From: Chromatiales bacterium
GTDB taxonomy: Bacteria; Pseudomonadota; Gammaproteobacteria; Steroidobacterales; GCA-2729495
Length of the DNA stretch: 64,000 nt
Direction: 5' to 3'
Assembly: GCA_002729495.1 (NCBI GenBank)
Contig: PBYE01000043.1
Span: 1 to 64,000 of the forward strand
Positions 35,372 through 45,043 of the stretch are shown here, one piece after another. Numbering within the stretch: the first letter of the stretch is position 1; each line of letters begins with the position of its first letter. The position numbers and the translations under genes were made by a program. Under the pieces are notes generated by a model that was given only the letters and a program-made list of their open reading frames with translations, ran no database searches and was not told the DNA's origin.

Positions 35372-35404
35372 CGGCGAAGCATATACATCGTTACGATTTG
35401 CTGC

Positions 35405-35429
35405 GTGTGTTAACCCTCTGTTAACACAC
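35405..35429. promoter_or_regulatory. Candidate response-regulator operator: GTTAAC-N5-GTTAAC in a perfect 10-bp inverted repeat
   Basis: GTGTGTTAAC (35405-35414) and GTTAACACAC (35420-35429) are perfect reverse complements across five bases. Read another way, GTTAAC repeats directly with an 11-base period. OmpR/PhoB-family regulators such as the one encoded 34 bases away bind direct repeats of ~6 bases with 10-11-base spacing (CpxR, PhoP, PmrA), so the site fits either a symmetric or a head-to-tail dimer. It lies in the divergent gap between the two-component operon and the membrane-protein gene. Confidence 0.6.
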
Positions 35430-35546
35430 CTTATCCGGCTGCAGGCCTACACTCTAACCATTGAAAATACCCGGTGGCAAGCAGCCCCAAGTTGTGACGG
35501 AAATCCCTTCCCGGCGCAAGTAGGGCAGCCGACAGGAGAATAGGGC

Positions 35547-36500
35547 ATGAATGTAAGAAGTAGCGACATAAGCAGGCAGGGAGGACTGATGAGTTTACTC
35601 TACCGGCCTCCCTGGGTCGGCTTGCTGGCCTTTGTCATTGTTTTTGTCGTGCAGGCGTTAGGTCACACGGTCATGATCGTCATGGAAGAAGTATGGCCGG
35701 GTGAAAACTATATTTATGAATCGGCATTTTCGATGGGCATGCTGGGTGCCATATTGCTGTTTATCGGTATGCGCAGCGATAAAGAAGTGGCCGCAACCTG
35801 GCTGGGTTTCTGGGCAGGCATGTGTCTGTGGACCGGCTGGGTCGAGTTTTCCTTCGTCTGGGCCGGAGACTTTCTCAACGTGCCGGACCTGATGAATCCG
35901 GATATGCCCGGTGAGATCGCCACCAAGGCCGAGTACCTGGTGATGATGTCCTCGGTCGGAATACTGGGTGCAACGCTTGCCTATTTTCTTTTGAACCCGG
36001 AAACCAAGTGCAATTTTTTCCGTTGGTTCCAGCGGCATGCTAAGTTAAAAACCGGCAAGCCCAGCAAGGGTTATAAGCGTAACTTTGCTGCTATAACGGC
36101 ATTGGAAACTGTCTATGTCATCTGGTTTTTTTACCTTGTCTTGCTGTTTCTCTATAACGAAGATATTGCCGGCGACCGGCATCCGGCCGCTTACGTATTC
36201 TTTTTCCTGAATACCATCTGGGCTGTTTACCTGTTCCAGCGACTGATCAAGTTCTGGAGGGTGACAACCGCGATACGGTACGGTATCCCTACGGCGATCA
36301 TTGCCTGGAACACGGTGGAGCTGGCCGGTCGCTGGAACCTGTTCACCTCGTTCTGGGAGAGGCCGCAGGAATTCTGGCTGGAAATGACCCTGTTTGCCGC
36401 TGCGATCATCATCGCGGCAGTTCTTGCCGCGCGGACGCCTGCACACAAGAAGGGTGAGCTGTCGCGGGAGAAGATGGCCAGCCAGTCTTCCGGGGTTTGA
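35547..36500 (+). CDS. Multi-helix membrane protein of unknown function, likely two-component target
   Basis: A 317-residue inner-membrane protein with about eight hydrophobic segments (for example WVGLLAFVIVFVVQALGHTV, MLGAILLFIGM, YLVMMSSVGILGATLAYFLL, YVIWFFYLVLLFLY, MTLFAAAIIIAAVLAA). I do not recognise a family. Trp and Glu are common within or near helices (TWLGFWAGMCLWTGWVEFSFVW), and ALGHTV plus WNTVELAGRW hold polar residues that could bind a cofactor or ion, which is speculation. ATG 35547 has AGGAG eight bases upstream. It is divergent from the CpxR-like gene across a strong operator candidate, so I infer that the two-component system regulates it. The C-terminal tail is basic and cytoplasmic-looking. 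Confidence 0.85.
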   Translation: MNVRSSDISRQGGLMSLLYRPPWVGLLAFVIVFVVQALGHTVMIVMEEVWPGENYIYESAFSMGMLGAILLFIGMRSDKEVAATWLGFWAGMCLWTGWVEFSFVWAGDFLNVPDLMNPDMPGEIATKAEYLVMMSSVGILGATLAYFLLNPETKCNFFRWFQRHAKLKTGKPSKGYKRNFAAITALETVYVIWFFYLVLLFLYNEDIAGDRHPAAYVFFFLNTIWAVYLFQRLIKFWRVTTAIRYGIPTAIIAWNTVELAGRWNLFTSFWERPQEFWLEMTLFAAAIIIAAVLAARTPAHKKGELSREKMASQSSGV

Positions 36501-36502
36501 TG

Positions 36503-37303
36503 CTAAGAGCTTGGCTGTGAGTTATGGTAGCTCGCCAGAGCGACTGGTGGGCGTGGCGCATCTTTCGTAGTGGCCAGCCCGGTGGCAGCACAAAAACTCC
36601 TGTAAGTTTCTTCTGCTTTCAGACGATATGGCTCCAGCTCTTTACTGTGTAGGGCAGCCTGAATATCTTCGAGCGTGTGGTAGCGATTAGTTCCTTTCCA
36701 TTTATTTTTCTGAACTATCTGTTTGGCTTCTTTGCTGTCATTTTCAGGCGCTGAAAAATTTGTACCGAAGCGTTCATTTAAACGCCGAATTACCGCAACA
36801 TAATCGGTTATAACTTCCTGAAAGCTTGCCGGGACGAATGAGTCCTGCAAATCCATTATGGAATTATAAAAATATGAGTAGTCCTTGAGTACCCATTCAA
36901 GGCCCTCAGGTGAAAATGTATACCCGCCGCGTGAGACAACGGAACTGATCGAATCCATGGGATGGCGAATTAGCACAAGGCATGGCACTGAACATTTCTT
37001 TGCCTGCATGACCTGCACGGGTATGTGCTGGTGGCTTCCAAAGTGCAGGTCTGAGTGGCCAAGTTTGACCGCATCCAAAGCATAGGTATTGCCGCAACCT
37101 GCTGCGGCTGCAATAACCAACGCGGTATTCTTATCAATAGTGCCGCCTTTATTTCTCCCCAGAAGATTTATCAAGCCATAAAATAATGTTGGCCGCACAT
37201 TAAGGTAAGCATGCAATGGCCAAGCCAGTTTGACGCCAAGCAACTTCCTGATGGAAAATTGCCAAGGCTGCTTTTTGACCTGGTGCAGTAGTACTTGCTT
37301 CAA
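36503..37303 (-). CDS. Sulfotransferase-like P-loop protein
   Basis: A 266-residue protein from TTG 37303, which has GGGGAG eight bases upstream; TTG 37321 is an alternative. The probable PAPS 5'-phosphosulfate loop is GCGNT at 69-73 after a hydrophobic strand (ALVIAAAA), and the 3'-phosphate motif is RHPMDSISSVVSRGG from R113. A C-terminal helix with LKAEETYRSFCAATGL resembles the end of bacterial carbohydrate or lipid sulfotransferases. The phosphosulfate loop is shorter and less canonical than PxSGTT, so activity is not certain. The gene converges on the membrane-protein gene at 35547 with two bases between stops. The acceptor is unknown. Confidence 0.75.
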   Translation of the reverse strand: MKQVLLHQVKKQPWQFSIRKLLGVKLAWPLHAYLNVRPTLFYGLINLLGRNKGGTIDKNTALVIAAAAGCGNTYALDAVKLGHSDLHFGSHQHIPVQVMQAKKCSVPCLVLIRHPMDSISSVVSRGGYTFSPEGLEWVLKDYSYFYNSIMDLQDSFVPASFQEVITDYVAVIRRLNERFGTNFSAPENDSKEAKQIVQKNKWKGTNRYHTLEDIQAALHSKELEPYRLKAEETYRSFCAATGLATTKDAPRPPVALASYHNSQPSS

Positions 37304-37432
37304 TAGGGATTCTCCCCACAAAAATCGACTGGCAAATTATAATTTTGCGATACTGCGGGCTTCGATATTTGCTGTCAAGCATGAGGGCCCGCCATGCAGG
37401 CCGGTCTGCACGTCCAGATTAAGTTAATTTGG

Positions 37433-37452
37433 CATAATGTGCGCCAGCGCAC
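37433..37452. promoter_or_regulatory. Candidate -10 and adjoining palindrome upstream of the small zinc-ribbon gene
   Basis: CATAAT (37433-37438) is followed at once by GTGCGC-CA-GCGCAC (37439-37452), a perfect palindrome around two bases. It lies about 57 bases before the ATG at 37509. A repressor there would cover the transcription start. There is no clear -35 partner, so this is tentative. Confidence 0.25.
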
Positions 37453-37508
37453 GGTTCTTAGGCGCTGATAGAAATACTCTGAACGCGCAACGGTCCCGAG
37501 GCTACCTC

Positions 37509-37733
37509 ATGGCTAGTGACACACGTTCAGATCAGAAAGTGACCTACAAGCTCCTGGATAGATTTACCGACTTACTCATATGCAGTCGGTGTTTCAGGCG
37601 CCATGTCCGGCAGCCGGTGCGCCAGTTACTTTCAACCCGACATCGCCCACTTGCACTGTGTAGTGAATGTGCATGTAAAGCTTCTGCCGAGCACGAGGCA
37701 CGGGTTATCCATCTTGACCAGGCTTCCAGCTAA
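37509..37733 (+). CDS. Small zinc-ribbon-like protein
   Basis: A 74-residue open frame from ATG 37509 with GAGG about seven bases upstream. It holds a CSRC pair (about residues 25-28) and a CSEC-A-C cluster (about 51-56) separated by a basic stretch (RRHVRQPVRQLLSTRHRP), a spacing that fits a four-Cys zinc ribbon. I do not recognise a family. It fills the space between the sulfotransferase and the epimerase gene, ending 20 bases from the latter's stop. Coding status is supported only by the ribosome site, the Cys pattern and the fit. Confidence 0.4.
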   Translation: MASDTRSDQKVTYKLLDRFTDLLICSRCFRRHVRQPVRQLLSTRHRPLALCSECACKASAEHEARVIHLDQASS

Positions 37734-37753
37734 TTGGGCGTAGGTCTGCGGAC

Positions 37754-38158
37754 TTATACCTGCTCCAGCTCGATCAGCGTTCCGCAAAAGTCTTTTGGAT
37801 GCAGAAACAGCACAGGTTTGTTGTGCGCACCGTTTTTGGGTTCGCCGTCACCGAGTATGCGGGCGCCGTTAGCAACCAGCATGTCACGGGCGGCAATGAT
37901 GTCGTCGACTTCATAACAAACATGATGCATGCTGCCCGACGGATTCTTTACAAGGAACCTCGTGATCGGTGAGTTATCACCGAGCGGCAGAAGCAACTCG
38001 ATCTTGGTGTTCGGTAGCTCGACAAATACCGTGGTTACGCCATGTTCCGGCAGATCCAGCGGAGCTGAAACCGTTGCCCCCAACGTGTCCCGATAGATCG
38101 CAGCTGCTTTCTCAAGGTCGGGTACTACGATGGCGACGTGATTCAGCTTTCCAATCAT
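37754..38158 (-). CDS. mce: Methylmalonyl-CoA epimerase
   Basis: A 134-residue vicinal-oxygen-chelate (glyoxalase-fold) protein. IGKLNHVAIVVPDLEKAAAIYRD begins the first betaalphabetabetabeta unit, with metal ligand His7; GSMHHVCYEVDDI begins the second with the next His ligand; FLHPKDFCGTLIELEQV ends with the metal-binding Glu. It interconverts (S)- and (R)-methylmalonyl-CoA between propionyl-CoA carboxylase and the mutase. It is last in the leftward operon matB-like, citE-like, mutase, pccB, pccA, meaB, mce, five bases after meaB. Length and motifs are normal. Confidence 0.94.
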   Translation of the reverse strand: MIGKLNHVAIVVPDLEKAAAIYRDTLGATVSAPLDLPEHGVTTVFVELPNTKIELLLPLGDNSPITRFLVKNPSGSMHHVCYEVDDIIAARDMLVANGARILGDGEPKNGAHNKPVLFLHPKDFCGTLIELEQV

Positions 38159-38163
38159 TCCGG

Positions 38164-39165
38164 TTATTCCTCTGCGGCAGACTCCAGGAAAGTCTGCATT
38201 AATTCTTCTGCGGCCGAGGTAGGGGATAACTGGTTGTTCATGACTGCCTCTTCCAGTTCGTTTACGCGTGCAGAAACAGCAGGGTCTGCCTGCAGCTTCT
38301 CGACGAGCCTGCTGCGAACTTCATTCCATAGCCAGGCGCGCGCCTGTTCGGAGCGTGTTTTTGCGATCAGGTCCCCGGCCTTGCGACTCTCGCGGTAGCG
38401 TTCCACGATCTCCCAGATGTGCTCTGTCTGATCGCCTTTGAGCGAAGAGCATGCTTCAACCGGCACCTCCCAGTTAGTGGCCCGTGGATGCATAAATCCA
38501 AGTGCCTTGCGATAGTCGGTTACCGATTGTTCCGCCGTAAGCTCGAGCGCACCATCTGCCTTGTTAACCAGGATCAGGTCGGCAAGTTCGACTATACCGC
38601 GCTTGATTCCCTGCAATTCATCGCCACCCCCGGGCAGCAGCATAAGAATGAACATATCGGTCATGCGGGATACGGTGGTTTCGGATTGACCGACCCCAAC
38701 GGTTTCAACCAGCACAACATCGAAGCCCGCGGCCTCGACTGCCAACATTGTTTCGCGCGTTCGGCGGGCGACGCCGCCGAGGGGTTTTCCGGCCGGCGAC
38801 GGGCGTATAAACGCCTCCTCGCGTTGTGAAAGTTTTTCCATCCGGGTTTTGTCGCCCAGTATGGAGCCGCCGCTAACGGCGGAAGAAGGGTCTACCGCAA
38901 GAACAGCAACCTTGTGACCTTTCTCGATCAGGTGATTGCCGAGGCCTTCAATAAAGGTTGATTTCCCGACACCGGGTACACCTGAAATGCCTACCCGCAT
39001 TGACTTTCCGGAGTGGGGGACGAGTTCCTCCAGCAGCAGGCGTGCCGGTTCCCGGTCCTGCTGACGGTTTGATTCGATAAGCGTTATCGCCCGTGCCAGC
39101 GCACGCCTGTCACCTTGCAGCACCTTGGCAGCAAGTTCAGTATTGCTTGCGTTCACGCCGGACAT
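38164..39165 (-). CDS. meaB: Methylmalonyl-CoA mutase-associated GTPase MeaB
   Basis: A 333-residue G3E-family GTPase. Walker A is GVPGVGKST (about 62-70), followed by AVDPSSAVSGGSILGDKTRM, the switch region typical of MeaB/ArgK, VVLVETVGVGQSE as Walker B/G3 and LVNKADG as the base-specificity motif. MeaB loads adenosylcobalamin into methylmalonyl-CoA mutase and protects it from inactivation. It lies three bases upstream of the pccA stop and five bases from the epimerase gene, in the same operon as its client mutase. Confidence 0.95.
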   Translation of the reverse strand: MSGVNASNTELAAKVLQGDRRALARAITLIESNRQQDREPARLLLEELVPHSGKSMRVGISGVPGVGKSTFIEGLGNHLIEKGHKVAVLAVDPSSAVSGGSILGDKTRMEKLSQREEAFIRPSPAGKPLGGVARRTRETMLAVEAAGFDVVLVETVGVGQSETTVSRMTDMFILMLLPGGGDELQGIKRGIVELADLILVNKADGALELTAEQSVTDYRKALGFMHPRATNWEVPVEACSSLKGDQTEHIWEIVERYRESRKAGDLIAKTRSEQARAWLWNEVRSRLVEKLQADPAVSARVNELEEAVMNNQLSPTSAAEELMQTFLESAAEE

Positions 39166-39168
39166 GGC

Positions 39169-41157
39169 CTATTCAAATTCCAGGATGGGCTGATCAACAA
39201 TCAGGCTGTCACCCTGCTCTGCGAGTACCCTGGCAACCCTGACATCGTCTGTCGCCCGCAGGCTGTTTTCCATCTTCATGGCTTCGACAACCGCAAGTTC
39301 TTCGCCAGCCTTGACCTCATCACCCGCAGAAACACTAAGCTTGACCAGTAAGCCCGGCATTGGTGACAGCAGGAACCTGGACAGATCGGGTGGGATTTTC
39401 TCCAGCATGTGCTGGTTCAGTTCCGCCCCTCTCGGTGAGCACACAAGTACGTCTATCTGCGCACCACGCCTGAACAAACGGAACCCGGCGCCATTGGAGT
39501 CAAGCTGAAAAATTACTGCCCGGTCATTAATTGATGCACGAACAATCGGCTCACCAATGGTCCAGTCCATCAGTACATGATAGGTCGTGCCATCAAGGAC
39601 AACATCATAACCACCCATAGTCGTGCTGGTAGTGACCGGGTGGTTCTCACCGTTAACCACTGCAACCCGGTCCTGCTCTATTATGCGAATCCCGGCCCGA
39701 TTCAACTGCCCCATTGAGAGCGCTGCACGTTCCATAAGTTGTCGGTGAATTGCAGCGGCCATAACCGTCGCCAGCGCGGGCTCATCCTGGGGCACATCGG
39801 CGGCGTGGAAACCGTCCGGATATTCCTCGGCAATGAAATTTGTGGTCAGTTTGCCTTCTATAAGCCGGGGGTGGGCGATCAGTGCGTTCAGGAAGCCGAT
39901 GTTATGCGAGACCCCGCGGATATAGTACGAGTCGAGTGCTTCGCCCATCCGTTCCAGCGCCTCCAACCGATCCGCACCGTAGCTAATTAGCTTGGCAATC
40001 ATCGGATCGTAGTACATCGAGACTTCGCTGCCTTCCTCGATGCCTGTATCTACCCGCACGCTATCGGATTCTTCCGGGGCGTGGTAGCGCACGAGCCGTC
40101 CGATTGATGGCATAAAATTACGGAACGGATCCTCGGCATACACGCGGGTTTCTACTGCCCAGCCATTCAGATTCACGTCCTTCTGCTTAAGGGTGAGCTT
40201 TTCCCCGGCCGCAATACGAATCATCCATTCAACCAGGTCCTGACCAGTAATTAATTCGGTAACCGGGTGCTCAACCTGCAAGCGGGTATTCATTTCCAGA
40301 AAGTAGAAATTACGCTTTGTGTCGACGATGAACTCAACTGTACCCGCCGATTTGTAGTCCACGGCTTTAGCAAGCGTGATGGCCTGTTCACCCATCGCCT
40401 CGCGGGTTTTCTCGTCGAGGAAAGGCGAGGGCGCTTCTTCTATAACTTTCTGATGCCGTCGCTGTATGGAGCACTCGCGCTCGCCGAGATAGATGGTGTT
40501 GCCGTGGCTGTCGGCAAGCACCTGTATTTCGATATGACGCGGATCCTCAATAAATTTTTCAGCAAACACACGATCGTCGCCAAAACTTGACTTAGCTTCA
40601 TTCCGGGCGCGCTCGAAGCCGTCACGACATTCCTCGTCATTCCGGACCACGCGCATGCCCTTGCCGCCGCCGCCTGCACTGGCCTTCAGCATCACCGGGT
40701 AACCGATCTTGCTCGCGATTTCGACCGCCTGGTCCGGTCCTTCTATGGTTCCGGTATAGCCCGGGATGGTGCTAACACCGGCTTCTTCGGCCAGTTTTTT
40801 TGAAGTGATCTTGTCACCCATCGTCGTAATGGCGTGGTTACCCGGGCCGATAAACGCAATACCGGCCTTATCGAGCGCGTCCGTGAAGGCAGCGTTCTCG
40901 GACAGGAAACCGTAACCGGGGTGAACCGCCTGGGCGCCGGTCTGTTTGCAGGCGTCGATAATACGGTCGGCAACAAGGTAGCTTTCTGCGGAAGGCGCCG
41001 CGCCTATATGCACGGCTTCGTCGGCTATGCGCACGTGTAGCGCTTCGCGATCCGCGTCTGAATACACGGCTACCGTCTTAATGCCCATCTTCCGGGCGGT
41101 CTTGATCACGCGACAGGCTATTTCGCCACGATTCGCAATAAGAATCTTGTCAAACAT
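39169..41157 (-). CDS. pccA: Propionyl-CoA carboxylase alpha (biotin) subunit
   Basis: A 662-residue acyl-CoA carboxylase subunit. Residues 1-450 are biotin carboxylase: ATP-grasp motif KASAGGGGKGMR, FLEMNTRLQVEHPVTE near the active site and ETRVYAEDP in the C-terminal lobe. A linker of about 130 residues (BT domain) follows. The C-terminal ~70 residues are the biotin carrier, with Lys628 in VVEAMKMEN as the biotin site. With PccB it carboxylates propionyl-CoA to (S)-methylmalonyl-CoA; 3-methylcrotonyl- or acetyl-CoA carboxylase is possible from this subunit alone, but the operon context favours propionyl-CoA. The gap to pccB is 19 bases. Confidence 0.93.
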   Translation of the reverse strand: MFDKILIANRGEIACRVIKTARKMGIKTVAVYSDADREALHVRIADEAVHIGAAPSAESYLVADRIIDACKQTGAQAVHPGYGFLSENAAFTDALDKAGIAFIGPGNHAITTMGDKITSKKLAEEAGVSTIPGYTGTIEGPDQAVEIASKIGYPVMLKASAGGGGKGMRVVRNDEECRDGFERARNEAKSSFGDDRVFAEKFIEDPRHIEIQVLADSHGNTIYLGERECSIQRRHQKVIEEAPSPFLDEKTREAMGEQAITLAKAVDYKSAGTVEFIVDTKRNFYFLEMNTRLQVEHPVTELITGQDLVEWMIRIAAGEKLTLKQKDVNLNGWAVETRVYAEDPFRNFMPSIGRLVRYHAPEESDSVRVDTGIEEGSEVSMYYDPMIAKLISYGADRLEALERMGEALDSYYIRGVSHNIGFLNALIAHPRLIEGKLTTNFIAEEYPDGFHAADVPQDEPALATVMAAAIHRQLMERAALSMGQLNRAGIRIIEQDRVAVVNGENHPVTTSTTMGGYDVVLDGTTYHVLMDWTIGEPIVRASINDRAVIFQLDSNGAGFRLFRRGAQIDVLVCSPRGAELNQHMLEKIPPDLSRFLLSPMPGLLVKLSVSAGDEVKAGEELAVVEAMKMENSLRATDDVRVARVLAEQGDSLIVDQPILEFE

Positions 41158-41176
41158 GCTGTTCCTTACCGCCTGA

Positions 41177-42709
41177 TCAGAGGGGGATATTGCCGTGCTT
41201 GCGCCACGGGTTATCGAGTTCTTTATCTCGCAGCATTTTCAGTGAGCGCGCGACACGCGCCCGGGTATTGTGGGGCATGATTACGTCATCTATATAGCCA
41301 CGACTACCGGCAATAAACGGGTTGGCAAATTTCTGCCGGTACTCTTCCGTGCGTGCCGTGATTTTTTTATCATCACCAATATCGCCCCGGAAAATAATTT
41401 CCACAGCCCCCTTGGGACCCATGACTGCAATTTCTGCACTTGGCCACGCATAATTGACGTCGCCACGCAGATGCTTGGAGGCCATAACATCGTATGCACC
41501 GCCATAGGCTTTCCTGGTTATCAGGGTAACTTTAGGCACAGTTGCTTCTGCGTATGCGTACAGGAGTTTGGCGCCGTTTTTAATAATTCCGCCATATTCC
41601 TGAGCTGTTCCAGGCATGAAACCCGGCACATCCACGAGGGTGAGGATTGGAATATTAAATGCGTCACAGAAGCGTATGAAACGGGCACCTTTCTTGGAAG
41701 CATCGACATCAAGACAGCCGGCCAGGACCATGGGCTGATTGGCGATGACGCCGACACTCTGTCCTTCAATGCGTATGAAACCAACCACGATATTCTGCGC
41801 GTAGTCGGGCTGAATCTCGAAGAAGTCGCTCTCATCCGCGATTTTTATAATCAGCTCCTTGATGTCGTATGGCTTGGCCGGATCATCTGGAATCAGTGAA
41901 TCCAGCGAGGGTTCCATGCGGTTCACCGGGTCCTGGCTGTCCCAGACCGGAGCCGGTTCGCGATTGCTCGACGGCAGAAAATTGACAAACCTGCGGGTGA
42001 GCGTGAGTGCTTCGACGTCGTTCTCGAAGGCACGGTCCGCGACACCCGATTTCGTATTGTGGGTAATGGCGCCACCCAGTTCTTCCGCGGTGACTGTTTC
42101 ATGTGTAACCGTTTTTACGACGTCGGGTCCCGTGACAAACATGTAGGAACTGTCTTTAACCATGAAAATGAAGTCGGTGATAGCCGGTGAATACACCGCA
42201 CCACCTGCACACGGACCCATGATCAGGGAAATCTGCGGGACAACACCCGACGCAAGGACATTTTGCTGAAATACGTCTGCATAACCTCCGAGTGATGCAA
42301 CGCCTTCCTGGATTCGGGCCCCGCCGGAGTCATTCATTCCAATAATCGGCGCACCGACTTTCATGGCCTGTTGCATGACCTTGCAGATTTTCTCGGCATG
42401 CGCTTCAGACAGGGATCCGCCAAATACAGTGAAATCCTGGCTGTAAACAAATACCAGCCGACTATTGATCGTTCCATAGCCGGTCACAACACCGTCTCCC
42501 GGGATCTTTTTGTCGGCCATGCCGAAATCAGTGCAACGATGTTCCACGAACATGTCCCATTCTTCAAAGCTGCCTTCATCCAGGAGCAGGTCGATGCGCT
42601 CGCGCGCGGTCAACTTACCTTTCTGGTGCTGCTTATCAATACGGGCCTGGCCGCCGCCGAGTTTGGCTGCAGCCCTCATTTTTTCAAGTCGCTCGATGAT
42701 GTCTTGCAT
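41177..42709 (-). CDS. pccB: Propionyl-CoA carboxylase beta (carboxyltransferase) subunit
   Basis: A 510-residue carboxyltransferase with two crotonase-like halves. [23 protein letters not shown] at the start, [19 protein letters not shown] for the first oxyanion region, [17 protein letters not shown], and in the second half [34 protein letters not shown] (quoted here only as the family landmark DVPGFMPG...GAKLLYAY) are all characteristic of PccB. It transfers carboxyl from biotin on PccA to propionyl-CoA. It lies 138 bases downstream of the mutase gene, the largest internal gap in the operon, where a secondary promoter could exist. Confidence 0.95.
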   Translation of the reverse strand: MQDIIERLEKMRAAAKLGGGQARIDKQHQKGKLTARERIDLLLDEGSFEEWDMFVEHRCTDFGMADKKIPGDGVVTGYGTINSRLVFVYSQDFTVFGGSLSEAHAEKICKVMQQAMKVGAPIIGMNDSGGARIQEGVASLGGYADVFQQNVLASGVVPQISLIMGPCAGGAVYSPAITDFIFMVKDSSYMFVTGPDVVKTVTHETVTAEELGGAITHNTKSGVADRAFENDVEALTLTRRFVNFLPSSNREPAPVWDSQDPVNRMEPSLDSLIPDDPAKPYDIKELIIKIADESDFFEIQPDYAQNIVVGFIRIEGQSVGVIANQPMVLAGCLDVDASKKGARFIRFCDAFNIPILTLVDVPGFMPGTAQEYGGIIKNGAKLLYAYAEATVPKVTLITRKAYGGAYDVMASKHLRGDVNYAWPSAEIAVMGPKGAVEIIFRGDIGDDKKITARTEEYRQKFANPFIAGSRGYIDDVIMPHNTRARVARSLKMLRDKELDNPWRKHGNIPL

Positions 42710-42847
42710 GATGTTCTGGTTCCTGTCGCCGGTCGCCGTTCAGGCGCCTGCCGTTGCACATACGGGCCTGGCCGGGTGGGCCGGACACTTCTGTTGTATG
42801 CCTTTATGCGAGCCTGAATTAAGTATCCGTTATTGTGCGTCGCAGGG

Positions 42848-45001
42848 CTAGGCTGCGGCGCTACGCTCTCGCACTATGTCCAGCACTTCCCCGGCGGCCT
42901 CCGGAATATTTGTCCCGGGGCCGTAAACGGCGGATACCCCGGCATTTCGGAGTTCGTCATAGTCTTTCGGAGGGATTACGCCGCCACAAACGACCACGAT
43001 ATCGCCGGCGCCCTGTTGTTTGAGTTCTTCGATCAACTGGGGTACCAGCGTCTTGTGGCCCGCAGCCTGCGACGAAATGCCTACCACGTGCACATCATTT
43101 TCGACTGCATGGCGGGCTGCTTCCGCCGGGGTTTGAAAAAGTGGCCCTATATCGACGTCAAAACCGATATCAGCAAATGCTGTCGCAATGACTTTGGCGC
43201 CACGATCGTGACCATCCTGACCAAGTTTTACCACGAGGATACGGGGTCGGCGTCCGTTTTCTGCTGCGAACTTTTCGACATTTTCCTGGATATTCATAAA
43301 ATCCTGGTCTCCTTCGTAGGCGGAGCCATACACACCACTGATCGAATGGATTACGGCTGTATGCCGGCTCCAGGCGCGCTCCAGCGCATCCGAAATTTCC
43401 CCGACGCTGGCTCGCGCACGGGCCGCAGTTATAGCGAGAGCAAGCAGATTACCGTTACCTGATTCACCCGCTGACTGCAAAGCATCCAGCGCCTCCTGGC
43501 AAGCTGCATCATCGCGTTCACCGCGTATTCGTTCAAGCCTGCGAACCTGTCCGTTACGCACCGCCGTATTGTCGATATCGAGTACATCGACATCTGGTTC
43601 ATTGTCCAGCTCGTAGCGATTGACGCCAACGATAACTTCATTGCCACGGTCAATATTCGCCTGGCGAAGTGCTGCCGACTGTTCAATGCGCATCTTCGGC
43701 ATGCCTGTTTCGACTGCCTTGGTCATGCCACCCATTGCTTCGACTTCATCGATAAGTTTGCGGGCTTCCTTAACGAGTTCTGCCGTCAGGCTTTCTACAT
43801 AGTAGGAGCCGGCGAGCGGGTCGACGACTTTCGTGATGCCTGTTTCTTCACGTAATACCAACTGGGTATTTCTGGCCACATGCGCTGAAAACTCGGACGG
43901 TAATGCCAGTGCTTCATCAAAAGAGTTGGTATGCAATGACTGCGTGCCACCCAGCGCTGCAGCCATGGCTTCAACCGTAGTTCTGATGATATTGTTGTAA
44001 GGGTCACGGCTCGTGAGGCTCACGCCTGACGTCTGGCAATGGGTCCGCAGCTTCAGTGATTGTTCATCTTTGGGCTGAAACAACTCCTCCATGAGTTCGG
44101 CCCACAGCAGCCGCGCTGCCCGCAGCTTCGCCGCTTCCATGAAGAAATTCATGCCGATGCCGAAGAAAAATGAGAGTCTCGGCGCAAACCGGTCGACTTC
44201 CATGCCGGTAGCGAGCGCGGCACGAACGTATTCGATACCGTCGGCGAGCGTGTATCCCAGCTCCTGAACGCAGGTCGCCCCGGCTTCCTGCATGTGATAA
44301 CCGGAGATCGAAATCGAGTTAAAGCGCGGCATATTTTCTGCCGTGTAGCTGATGATGTCAGCCACAATCCGCATGGACGGCTCGGGCGGATATATATAAG
44401 TGTTCCGCACCATGAATTCCTTGAGGATATCGTTCTGCAATGTGCCGTTTAATTGCCCGGGGTCTGCTCCCTGCTCTTCAGCTGCAACGATATACATGGC
44501 CATGATGGGCAATACCGCCCCATTCATCGTCATGGATACCGACATCTTGTCCAGCGGTATACCGTCGAACAGGATCTTCATGTCTTCGACGGAGTCTATT
44601 GCAACACCGGCTTTACCCACGTCGCCCTCAACCCGGGGATGGTCCGAGTCGTAGCCACGGTGTGTGGCCAGGTCGAATGCCACGGAAAGCCCTGTCTGAC
44701 CCTTTGCCAGGTTCTTTCGATAGAACGCGTTCGTCTCTTCCGCTGTTGAAAAACCGGCGTACTGGCGCACCGTCCACGGGCGACCCGCGTACATGGTAGC
44801 GCGCGGCCCGCGCACGAAGGGTGCGAAGCCGGGCAGGTTGCCAAGATGATCAAGGTGTTCCAGGTCCTCGGCCGAATACATCGCTTTGATATCGATACCT
44901 TCGGGCGTTTTCCAGGTCAGCTCATCCGGAGACCGGCCTTTCGATTCTTTGCTTGCAAGCTCGCGCCATTGCTCGGGCGTTTGCTTTCCGGTTTTAGCCA
45001 T
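42848..45001 (-). CDS. scpA: Methylmalonyl-CoA mutase, single-chain B12 enzyme
   Basis: A 717-residue adenosylcobalamin-dependent mutase converting (R)-methylmalonyl-CoA to succinyl-CoA. The N-terminal 560 residues are the substrate TIM barrel, with [33 protein letters not shown] and [11 protein letters not shown]. The C-terminal ~130 residues form the cobalamin domain; the cobalt-ligand His lies in [13 protein letters not shown] and the nucleotide loop in [13 protein letters not shown]. Length matches the homodimeric/large-subunit type, so no separate small subunit is needed. It lies 42 bases after the CitE-like gene and is served by MeaB downstream. No cobalamin riboswitch is evident upstream. 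Confidence 0.96.
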   Translation of the reverse strand: MAKTGKQTPEQWRELASKESKGRSPDELTWKTPEGIDIKAMYSAEDLEHLDHLGNLPGFAPFVRGPRATMYAGRPWTVRQYAGFSTAEETNAFYRKNLAKGQTGLSVAFDLATHRGYDSDHPRVEGDVGKAGVAIDSVEDMKILFDGIPLDKMSVSMTMNGAVLPIMAMYIVAAEEQGADPGQLNGTLQNDILKEFMVRNTYIYPPEPSMRIVADIISYTAENMPRFNSISISGYHMQEAGATCVQELGYTLADGIEYVRAALATGMEVDRFAPRLSFFFGIGMNFFMEAAKLRAARLLWAELMEELFQPKDEQSLKLRTHCQTSGVSLTSRDPYNNIIRTTVEAMAAALGGTQSLHTNSFDEALALPSEFSAHVARNTQLVLREETGITKVVDPLAGSYYVESLTAELVKEARKLIDEVEAMGGMTKAVETGMPKMRIEQSAALRQANIDRGNEVIVGVNRYELDNEPDVDVLDIDNTAVRNGQVRRLERIRGERDDAACQEALDALQSAGESGNGNLLALAITAARARASVGEISDALERAWSRHTAVIHSISGVYGSAYEGDQDFMNIQENVEKFAAENGRRPRILVVKLGQDGHDRGAKVIATAFADIGFDVDIGPLFQTPAEAARHAVENDVHVVGISSQAAGHKTLVPQLIEELKQQGAGDIVVVCGGVIPPKDYDELRNAGVSAVYGPGTNIPEAAGEVLDIVRERSAAA

Positions 45002-45043
45002 CGCTAAAAGTTACTCCTTGTATATACCTTCCACAGGGCATAA

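Noticed and set aside
37304-37508. Possible transferred island with sulfotransferase and small gene
   Set aside because: The region is somewhat AT-rich, but there are no integrase, tRNA or direct-repeat boundaries to support transfer.
8571-45001. AbfD-like dehydratase plus propionyl-CoA carboxylase, epimerase and methylmalonyl-CoA mutase suggest the 3-hydroxypropionate/4-hydroxybutyrate carbon-fixation cycle
   Set aside because: The dehydratase is ~28 kb from the methylmalonyl-CoA operon, in an unrelated gene block. No malonyl-CoA/succinate-semialdehyde reductase or 4-hydroxybutyryl-CoA synthetase is present. Heterotrophic propionate and hydroxyacid catabolism explains the genes.
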